From a bacterium (GTDB lineage: Bacteria > UBP15 > UBA6099 > DSWB01), in contig JAGUYV010000282.1 of assembly GCA_020061125.1 (NCBI GenBank), forward strand, positions 1 through 9,312: a stretch of DNA of 9,312 nt. Direction: 5' to 3'. The notes below the pieces were generated by a model, which was given only the letters and a program-made list of their open reading frames with translations, had not been told where the DNA came from and did not search any database. The position numbers and the translations under genes were made by a program. Position 1 is the stretch's first letter, and each line of letters opens with the position of its first letter. This document shows positions 1-5,358 of this stretch, one piece after another.

Positions 1-1
1 G

Positions 2-778
2 GCCTCGAACCGCGCATTCCCTTACTATTACTACACGCACCGGCTGCTGGGCGGACTGCACCGCAACGCCGGGCGCGTGGAGCAGGCGCTGCGCGCCATG
101 GAGCTTGAGGAGACATACACATTCGGCGACCCCGCCGCGCCGCGCGCGCGGCGCATCGAATACCTCATGCAGCTCGGCCGCGCAAAACAGGCCGTTGCCC
201 TTCAGAAAGAGCTCGCCGCGGCCCGGCCGCGGGACCCGCAGGCCCTGATCGCCCTGGCGCGGCTGTATGCGCGCGCCGGTGATTTCGACGCCGCGCTCAA
301 AACCGCGGAACAGTCCAGGCCCCTGTTTGAAAAAGGCAGCGCCGAGCCGGACTTCGAAGCCGCGGACATTTTCATGGCGCAGGGCGAATACTTCGACGCC
401 ATCCGCCGCCTGGAGCCGATCATAGGCGCCGCGGAAAAAGAGCTGGCCCCGTTCGTGGAGCAGAACACCGGTCGGCTCGCTTTCGACGGCATGCCCGCGC
501 CGCGCGCACGCAAGCTCGAACACACAGCCGCGCGCCTGGCGCGCGCCTTGTTCGTTACGGGCCGCTGCTATATGCAAATCCAGGACCCGGAAACCGCGCT
601 CCCGTACTTCCAAAGCGCGCACCGGCTCGTGCCTTCAAATCCGGATTTCGTGTACTGGGGCGGGTTTGCCTGCGAAACGCTTGGCAACAGTGCGTGCGCA
701 GCCTCGGCATACAACGCCATCCTGCAGCGGTTCCCGGACCACGCCGCGGCGCGCGCGGCGCTCCAGCGCCTACGCTAA
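2..778 (+). CDS. Tetratricopeptide-repeat (TPR) protein, 5' end outside window
   Basis: The frame is open from base 2 with no upstream stop. The in-frame GTG at 77 is therefore probably internal, and the residues before it (ASNRAFPYYYYTHRLLGGLH) already look like helical-repeat sequence. The rest reads as paired amphipathic helices with TPR spacing: one around ALIALARLYARAGDFDAALK, one around FEAADIFMAQGEYFDAIRRL, and a C-terminal set around ARALFVTGRCYMQIQDPETA and FVYWGGFACETLGNSACAAS. Such repeats are protein-protein scaffolds, and no catalytic domain is visible in this part. Ala and Arg are very abundant, as expected for high GC. The gene ends with TAA at 776-778, converging on the acidic lipoprotein gene 43 bp further on. 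The partner and process are unknown. TPR assignment is fairly sure; the specific role is not. Confidence 0.8.
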   Translation, partial: ASNRAFPYYYYTHRLLGGLHRNAGRVEQALRAMELEETYTFGDPAAPRARRIEYLMQLGRAKQAVALQKELAAARPRDPQALIALARLYARAGDFDAALKTAEQSRPLFEKGSAEPDFEAADIFMAQGEYFDAIRRLEPIIGAAEKELAPFVEQNTGRLAFDGMPAPRARKLEHTAARLARALFVTGRCYMQIQDPETALPYFQSAHRLVPSNPDFVYWGGFACETLGNSACAASAYNAILQRFPDHAAARAALQRLR

Positions 779-821
779 AATTACTCTCTAAAGAGAAACA
801 ATGCCGGTGCTGCCTGCAGCC

Positions 822-1793
822 CTAATCCACATCCGTATCGTCAATCATTTCCATGAGCAGATCCATAGGCTCTTCTTCGGGAGAACCGGACTTGGCCTTG
901 GGCTTGGCCTCGGGTTTCTTTTCCGGCTTCTTGGGTTCGGGCTTGGGTTTTGCCGCGGGTTTTTCACTTTCGCCGCCGAACAGGGCGTCGAGCGCGGCGT
1001 CCACATCTTCTTCCTTCTGTGCGGGCTTGGCCTTGGGCGCGGGCTTTTCGCTCTCTTCGCCGAACAGGGCGTCGAAATCCGACTCATCGAAATCAGACCC
1101 TGAATCTTCGGATTCGGACTCCTCGTCCAGACTGTCCAGATCCAGGTCCTCGTCTTCCTCGTCGTCGAAATTCAGTTCGAAATCGTCGCCGCTGTCATCC
1201 GCGGCTTCCATGGACATGGTGATGGTGCCGGACCCTCCCGGCCCCGCGGAGCAGTCCACGGTGCCGGAGAGCGCGCCCGGGGGTCCCGATGCCGAGGGCG
1301 CAAGGTCGAACTTGCAGCCCGGCTCGCGGCCGTTGATGATCACGGCCGTTTCCTCGAACCGGATGAATCCGCGGCCCACTTCGCCCTGCACTTCGTTGGA
1401 TGCGCCAAGGGAGGTCCATTCGATTTCGCCGGTGACTTTGCCGGTGTTCACATCTTCGGATGCAAGGTAGAGCTTGAACGGGAGCGTGGCCTTGCCGCCC
1501 ACGGCCACATCCACGGACTCGCCGCCGCCGTCGTCTCCGAACAGGGCCGCAAGCTCGTCTTCTTCGGCGGATTCCGCGGGCGGGGCCGGGGCCGACGGCA
1601 TGTCCACCTCGGCTTCGCCGTTGTAATACTGTTCCCACGGGCGGGGCCGGGGCGTGAAGGACGCCGCCTCCGCGGAATCGTCAATGTCCACGGCCGTTGC
1701 CGCGCCGTGGTCCTGTTTTTTATCTTTGCCGCAACCCGCGGGAGCGAGCGCCACTGCGAACAGCAGCGCGCAGACGATGGCGAACTTGTGCAT
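822..1793 (-). CDS. Acidic repeat-containing lipoprotein, hypothetical
   Basis: The chosen start is the ATG at 1793 (MHKFAIVCALLFAVALAPAGC), preceded by GGAAAGGGA at good spacing. A longer frame reaching 1856 would place charged residues before the signal peptide. The 323-aa product has a lipoprotein-type signal peptide with the likely lipidated Cys at 21; the lipobox APAGC is slightly atypical. A Pro/Glu-rich linker follows, then a possible beta-rich domain at about 94-195 with two cysteines (C160, C181) that could form a disulfide. After it comes a very acidic run (about 199-240) and a Lys/Pro/Glu-rich tail ending in MDLLMEMIDDTDVD. A motif [L/D]xALFG plus acidic residues occurs three times (80-93, 238-250, 266-278), the last two in a 28-residue repeat. 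It lies downstream of the GNAT gene with a 106-bp gap, so it may have its own promoter. I do not recognise the family; periplasmic or outer-membrane attachment is inferred from the lipobox. Confidence 0.78.
   Translation of the reverse strand: MHKFAIVCALLFAVALAPAGCGKDKKQDHGAATAVDIDDSAEAASFTPRPRPWEQYYNGEAEVDMPSAPAPPAESAEEDELAALFGDDGGGESVDVAVGGKATLPFKLYLASEDVNTGKVTGEIEWTSLGASNEVQGEVGRGFIRFEETAVIINGREPGCKFDLAPSASGPPGALSGTVDCSAGPGGSGTITMSMEAADDSGDDFELNFDDEEDEDLDLDSLDEESESEDSGSDFDESDFDALFGEESEKPAPKAKPAQKEEDVDAALDALFGGESEKPAAKPKPEPKKPEKKPEAKPKAKSGSPEEEPMDLLMEMIDDTDVD
974..1075. repeat. Two direct copies of an 18-bp repeat inside the lipoprotein gene
   Basis: The same 18 bases occur at 974-991 and 1058-1075, exactly 84 bp (28 codons) apart. 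They encode the DALFG core of the repeated motif. The flanking codons (ESEKPA followed by Lys/Pro-rich sequence) are also similar, so this is an in-frame tandem duplication of a 28-residue unit. A more diverged third copy (LAALFGDD) lies near 1530-1555. Confidence 0.7.
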
Positions 1794-1899
1794 GGCATCC
1801 CTTTCCGGGCGGCGCGGGCGCGCGGCCCAGGACTCCGTGGTTTTCCGGTTTCCCATATTTTAGCACAGGTCCGCGCGCGCGGATCAACAGGCGCGCCGG

Positions 1900-2565
1900 T
1901 TATTGATGCGGACGCAGGCTCATCACATAATACACGCCGTACAGGTCGCGCTGGTCGCGGTCCTTGAAAATCGAGGTGCGGAACCGGCGCACGGCGTAGC
2001 GGCGGAACCCGAGTTTCTGGTAGAAGCCGTGGGACTGGGTGTGCGCGGTGGAGGTGCCCAGATGAATGCCGGGCGAACCCATGCCGCGCAGATCGTCCAG
2101 CCATGCGCCCACGAGCCGCGCGCCCAGACCCAGGCGCCGGTACGGCGCGAACAGGTCTATGTGCAAATGCGCCGGAAACTGCTCCAGGGGCGGGGTCATG
2201 CCCTCGCCGCGCCATTGCGACAGCAGCCCGCGCGCGATGTACCGCGCGGTCACTCCGTCAATGCGGTATCTGCCGCGCGCCAGATTTTTGAATATCCGGG
2301 GAAACACCTCGCGCTTCATGGTTTCCTCGTATACGCGCGTGTCCGCGCAACCGAGCAGATACCCCGCGGGAGCACCGTCCGCCAGCCCGATATAGGCGTG
2401 CTCCGGCTCGTAGTCTGTGTAGTAAAGCGTGAGCAAGTCCGCGAACAGCTCGCGGTCCGTGAAAAACGGCGTCACATCGTCGCCGCCGTAACCGGTCACG
2501 AACACGCAGTCGCGCACCGCGGCGCGATACTTTGCGTCGTAGGGAACGATGGAAACTTCCGTCAT
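1900..2565 (-). CDS. GNAT-family N-acetyltransferase
   Basis: This 221-aa protein has the GNAT fold signatures. The acetyl-CoA pyrophosphate loop is RRLGLGA at 143-149, following the beta-strand HLHIDLF (133-139). The later strand and helix are GIHLGTS (166-172) and FYQKLGF (181-187). The N-terminal half (FFTDRELFADLLTLYYTDYE, 34-53, then PEHAYIG) resembles the acetyltransferase-like domains related to the C-terminal part of O-GlcNAcase; that subfamily link is from memory. The start is set at the ATG at 2565, which overlaps the TGA of the upstream gene as ATGA, so the two are probably translationally coupled. A longer frame extends upstream but would overlap most of the neighbour's end. The acyl acceptor cannot be told from sequence: small molecule, antibiotic or protein N-terminus are all possible. 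It is likely cytoplasmic, having no signal peptide. Confidence 0.88.
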   Translation of the reverse strand: MTEVSIVPYDAKYRAAVRDCVFVTGYGGDDVTPFFTDRELFADLLTLYYTDYEPEHAYIGLADGAPAGYLLGCADTRVYEETMKREVFPRIFKNLARGRYRIDGVTARYIARGLLSQWRGEGMTPPLEQFPAHLHIDLFAPYRRLGLGARLVGAWLDDLRGMGSPGIHLGTSTAHTQSHGFYQKLGFRRYAVRRFRTSIFKDRDQRDLYGVYYVMSLRPHQ

Positions 2566-3599
2566 GAAGGGATAACCTCGATGGAGCGTGTGACTCGGGG
2601 GTCCCGCTTGCGGCCCGCGAATTCCACATGCGTGGTGGCCAGGGATGTGAGCGTGTCCTCGTGCCGCCAGGAGCCCAGGGGGTGCGGCCGCCGGTACACG
2701 CGGATGGCGCTGTGGCCCGCCTCGGTGTTGTGGCACCACGCCGGATCCCCGTCCGGGTCCGCATATTCCGCACACACCATGTCCTGGAACCGCGCCGAAA
2801 TTTCGCCCTTGAACAGCGTGTTGCCGGACTGGGCGCGAATCTGCCACAGACCCGTCTCGAACTTGCCTCCGGTGCGGGCGAGGTGGTGCAGTTCCGTGAA
2901 CCGGTAATCCTTGCCGCGGTACCGCAGAAACAGAAAGTTGAACGGAGGCAGGGGCACGCCCAGGCGCTTGATCTGCACGCTCAAGCCCTCAAGCGTTGCG
3001 GTCCTGTCCTCGGCGAATGCGTTGCAATGGACCCAGGCCCAGCGCTCGGCGTGCTTTTCCCCCCACAAATGGGTCTGGTTTCCGGGATCGTTTTTAAGCT
3101 CGAAGGTCTGACCGTCTATGGTCACTCGGCCGTTCAGATACACATCCAGATGCGGGCACAGCGCCAGGGTGTCCGCCAGATGAACCCGGTACAGCATACG
3201 AGGCAGATGCAGATGCACGGTTTCCGAGGGGATGAAGCGGAAATCCCACTCCACGGTGCGGCCCAGGCCCTGGATGCGGCCCGCGGCGCGCCCGTCGCTC
3301 AACCCGTTGTGCCCGATCAGCAACTGAAAATCGCTGTGCTCCGCGTGCAGCGCGCTGATGGGGTATTTTGCGGTCAGTCCGAAATTCTTTTCCGGCTCAC
3401 GGTAATTGAAATACGAAAACCAGATCTGCGCCCAGGGTTCGGGGCCGCCCTGCACGGGCGCGGTCATGGTGTACCTGATCCAGAATCCAGACTTGGACTT
3501 GAGGTGGTTGAAGGTCAGGTAATAGACCTCGTAATGGCCCCTGCGGCCTTTGGTCCACTTTAACCGGTTCGCCTGTTCCGGGGTGCGCGGCACGCTCAT
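2562..3599 (-). CDS. Tocopherol cyclase / AttH-like beta-barrel domain protein
   Basis: This 345-aa protein has no signal peptide or membrane segment. Two stretches recall the tocopherol cyclase/AttH/CrtC lipocalin-like superfamily. One is an N-terminal strand with HYEVYYLTF then GFWIRYTM (22-45). The other is an aromatic-rich central segment, HLWGEKHAERWAWVHCNAF at 177-195, followed by ATLEGLSVQIKRLG and a strand FNFLFLRYRGKDYRF (220-234). Known members act on or bind hydrophobic polyprenyl or carotenoid-type ligands, so a lipid/isoprenoid ligand is a guess. The start ATG at 3599 has GGGAGG just upstream and lies about 26 bp behind a predicted transcription start. It is first in a minus-strand operon with the GNAT gene (4-base ATGA overlap). 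The family call is moderate; function is undetermined. Confidence 0.65.
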   Translation of the reverse strand: MSVPRTPEQANRLKWTKGRRGHYEVYYLTFNHLKSKSGFWIRYTMTAPVQGGPEPWAQIWFSYFNYREPEKNFGLTAKYPISALHAEHSDFQLLIGHNGLSDGRAAGRIQGLGRTVEWDFRFIPSETVHLHLPRMLYRVHLADTLALCPHLDVYLNGRVTIDGQTFELKNDPGNQTHLWGEKHAERWAWVHCNAFAEDRTATLEGLSVQIKRLGVPLPPFNFLFLRYRGKDYRFTELHHLARTGGKFETGLWQIRAQSGNTLFKGEISARFQDMVCAEYADPDGDPAWCHNTEAGHSAIRVYRRPHPLGSWRHEDTLTSLATTHVEFAGRKRDPRVTRSIEVIPS

Positions 3600-3631
3600 G
3601 GCCCCTGCCCTCCCGCTTTCTAGTGCTTTTC

Positions 3632-3640
3632 ATTATAGCA
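3632..3640 (-). promoter_or_regulatory. Extended -10 promoter for the 3599-1900 operon
   Basis: On the minus strand the sequence reads TGCTATAAT, a consensus TATAAT preceded by the TGn extension. The predicted start is near 3625, about 26 bases before the ATG at 3599. No good -35 hexamer is found at 16-18 bp, which is acceptable for an extended -10 promoter. Confidence 0.5.
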
Positions 3641-3699
3641 TCGCCTCAACCGCACGGGTTTTTGTATCATAATGAATAAGGAGCCGCGGGAGGACACCT

Positions 3700-4014
3700 T
3701 TGGAACAGGACTACACGCACATGGAGCCGGGCGAGCGCATCGAAAGCGTGGCCGGGCACTATACCATGGAATCGGAATTCACCGTGGAGCACGGCGGCCG
3801 TCGGGTTCTGGTCGTGCTCGGGCACACCATCATAGACGGCGCGTGCTGTGGCGCGGGCGGGTGCCGGTACGCATTCGTGCCCGGATTCGTGATCGCGCCG
3901 CGCGGCGGCGGGCGCACGACCCGCGTGGAGCCGATTGACGACACCGATGACCAGCGGGACATCGAGCAAATCATTCACAGCCGCGAAATCGTGCAGCAGG
4001 TCATCTTCGGCTGA
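3700..4014 (+). CDS. Small conserved-looking Cys-containing protein (CCGxGGCRY motif)
   Basis: This 104-aa protein uses a TTG start at 3700, chosen because a strong Shine-Dalgarno GGGAGGA (3688-3694) sits 5 bases before it. The alternative ATG at 3721 has no comparable site. The centre carries GACCGAGGCRYAFVPGF (47-63), with Cys at 49, 50 and 55 amid glycines, a layout that could bind metal or be redox-active. The N-terminal half looks beta-rich (ESEFTVEHGGRRVLVVLGHTIID). The C-terminal end is acidic then helical (DDTDDQRDIEQIIHSREIVQ). I recall uncharacterised short proteins with the same CCGxGGCRY core in Desulfobacterales genomes, but no function. There is no signal peptide. It probably forms a transcription unit with the NTF2-like gene 57 bp downstream and is divergent from the tocopherol-cyclase-like gene. 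Confidence 0.75.
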   Translation: MEQDYTHMEPGERIESVAGHYTMESEFTVEHGGRRVLVVLGHTIIDGACCGAGGCRYAFVPGFVIAPRGGGRTTRVEPIDDTDDQRDIEQIIHSREIVQQVIFG

Positions 4015-4071
4015 CGCGCCCGCGCGGGCCGCCGCACGGACGCAAGCTCACTTCACAAGGAGAATTTCCCA

Positions 4072-4536
4072 ATGAATCTCAAAGGCAGGCTCACCGTATA
4101 CGCCGTAATCTTCGCCCTGGCCGCGGCCCTGGCTTACGCGTTTATGCTCCGCCCGAAAATTCTGCTCAAAAACGCTTTCGGGGAAATGACCGCCGCATTT
4201 GAGGACGAGGATGTGAACCGGCTCATGGAATATTTTTCCGAGGATTTCCGCGATGAGTCCGGCACTGTGCGCGCGGATGTGGAGGATTTTCTGGTGTTCT
4301 TTTTCGAGAGCCGTGAGAACATCCGGTGCGAGGTGGAAAAGACCCAGTTTCTGGTGCGCGGCAAAACCGCGATGGTTCTGGTGTGGGGCGAGATCCGATT
4401 CGAGACGCGCATGGGCGAGGACATCGGGGAAAAAAGCGTGAGCCTGCGGGACTCGCCCCTGACTCTGACTTTTTCGCGCGAGCCTGCAGGCTGGCGCGTG
4501 GTCCAGGTGGACAACGGCGAAACCATGCTCGAATAG
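4072..4536 (+). CDS. Membrane-anchored NTF2-like protein, hypothetical
   Basis: This 154-aa protein starts at an ATG preceded by AAGGAGA (4057-4063) at 8-base spacing. One N-terminal hydrophobic segment (about residues 8-26, YAVIFALAAALAYAFML) is a signal anchor without a lipobox. The remaining roughly 125 residues follow the NTF2/SnoaL cone layout: a long helix (LKNAFGEMTAAFEDEDVNRLMEYF), a second helix (VEDFLVFFFES), then several antiparallel strands (IRCEVEKTQFLVRG, TAMVLVWGEIRFET, LTLTFSREPAGWRVVQVDNG). The terminal GWRVVQVDNG is typical of such folds. The domain most likely sits in the periplasm, tethered to the inner membrane. No catalytic residue is evident, and a ligand-binding or accessory role is a guess. 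It follows the small Cys protein. Confidence 0.72.
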   Translation: MNLKGRLTVYAVIFALAAALAYAFMLRPKILLKNAFGEMTAAFEDEDVNRLMEYFSEDFRDESGTVRADVEDFLVFFFESRENIRCEVEKTQFLVRGKTAMVLVWGEIRFETRMGEDIGEKSVSLRDSPLTLTFSREPAGWRVVQVDNGETMLE

Positions 4537-4569
4537 GCGCGCGCCGCCGCGTCACTCCCGGCCCCCCCC

Positions 4570-4640
4570 AAACAAAAGCAATGATTACCTCGGGGGGCAC
4601 GGAGGCGCATAGATGGCGCGGAGGCAAAGCGCTTTTGTTT
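4570..4640. repeat. Intergenic inverted repeat, possible dispersed palindromic element or terminator
   Basis: The arms AAACAAAAGC (4570-4579) and GCTTTTGTTT (4631-4640) are perfect reverse complements separated by 51 bases. The interior holds two GGAGGC copies (4601-4606, 4620-4625). A competing hairpin pairs GCCCCCC (4561-4567) with GGGGGGC (4592-4598). The element lies 34 bp after the NTF2-like stop codon and between convergent genes, so it may end transcription. Its style resembles the dispersed intergenic repeats seen in many bacterial genomes. The remainder of 4537-4779 shows no gene, and its last 50 bases are already AT-richer. Confidence 0.5.
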
Positions 4641-4779
4641 CTGTAGCATTCAAAGCATGCACGGCGGCAGCGCCGGACGCCCCTGCGTGGAAAAGGCATT
4701 CGGTACCCGGGACGGCGCGCTTATCCGTGTTGTGAAATAGCAGAGTATCGGGGCTATCGCTTGAACTTGAACTGGCAGA

Positions 4780-5259
4780 TTACGAATCTAACAGGATTCT
4801 GACAGCATCGAGAACTTCTTCGATCAAAAATGGTTTTTGGATAAATTTTTGTCTTGATTGATTAAACATGGATTCCGATTCTTCGCTTATGTTCTGCCCT
4901 GAAGCGAAGAGAACCTTGACATCCCTGTCAATTTCTTGCATCCTCCCAAAAACCTCTGCTCCGTCCATGTCAGGCATCATCATGTCCTGAATGACAAGTG
5001 CAATATGATTATGCTTTTCGGCAAAGATCCGGACTGCTTCACTCCCATTGTCAACACAAATAGTCTCATAACCAGCCTTGTCTAATATTTTCCCCGCCAT
5101 TTTCAGCATGCTCTTTTCATCATCCACAATCATGATGCAGCCTTTGCCCGCGGAATATTCTGAAAGATGCGAGTCATTGGTGTCATGGACGGGATCTTCC
5201 GTCAGGGGCATCAATATTTTTACGGCTGTCCCTTGTCCAAGGGCGCTTTGAATGTGCAT
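4780..5259 (-). CDS. Response-regulator receiver half of the broken hybrid kinase
   Basis: This frame begins inside the ATPase domain: its first 20 residues (MHIQSALGQGTAVKILMPL) are the last strands of a HATPase (G3-type G8-G10). It is in the same frame as the kinase upstream. After a linker comes a complete REC domain (about 40-158) with acidic pair D46/D47, phospho-acceptor D92 in QDMMMPDMDG, S120 in LFASG and K142 in QKPF, so it looks phosphorylatable. The 32 codons 5355-5260 between the amber codon and this Met encode the missing F and G2 boxes (EPFFTTKGVGKGTGLGLS). The ATG at 5259 has no convincing ribosome site, so independent translation from it is doubtful. An ATG at 5133 has AAAGG seven bases before it but would clip the first REC strand. 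Best read as the C-terminal part of one gene, 7596-4780. Confidence 0.8.
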   Translation of the reverse strand: MHIQSALGQGTAVKILMPLTEDPVHDTNDSHLSEYSAGKGCIMIVDDEKSMLKMAGKILDKAGYETICVDNGSEAVRIFAEKHNHIALVIQDMMMPDMDGAEVFGRMQEIDRDVKVLFASGQNISEESESMFNQSRQKFIQKPFLIEEVLDAVRILLDS

Positions 5260-5355
5260 GTGACCATTGTGGCCCTGAATGATGCCATAGGTTACTGACA
5301 GCCCCAGTCCTGTTCCCTTGCCGACACCTTTTGTGGTAAAAAAGGGTTCGATTGC

Positions 5356-5358
5356 CTA
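5356..5358 (-). other. In-frame amber codon interrupting the hybrid kinase
   Basis: The minus-strand codon TAG at 5358-5356 follows DTGTGMPQDYID and precedes AIEPFFTTK in the same frame. Related kinases usually carry a basic or polar residue here before the FEPFFTTK F box. A single base change from AAG, CAG or GAG would give TAG. No frameshift accompanies it. Confidence 0.9.

Noticed and set aside
785-796. TCTCTAAAGAGA as a terminator after the TPR gene
   Set aside because: Stem of only 4-5 bp, AT-rich and without a T-run.
853-1470. 205-aa plus-strand Ser-rich frame
   Set aside because: Antisense shadow of the acidic lipoprotein; Ser runs mirror its Asp/Glu-rich codons.
1903-2907. 334-aa plus-strand frame opposite the GNAT and lipocalin-like genes
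   Set aside because: No recognisable domain, and it lies antisense to two well-supported genes; long antisense frames are common at high GC.
2628-3563. 311-aa plus-strand frame
   Set aside because: Antisense shadow of the tocopherol-cyclase-like gene; no motif.
4018-4029. GCCCGCGCGGGC palindrome after the small Cys gene as a terminator
   Set aside because: No loop without breaking pairs and no T-run; the next gene follows in 57 bp with its own ribosome site.
4740-4780. Attachment-site direct repeat matching the tRNA-Pro 3' end
   Set aside because: No stretch resembling the tRNA 3' segment was found by eye at the left edge of the AT-rich block, and no integrase is present.
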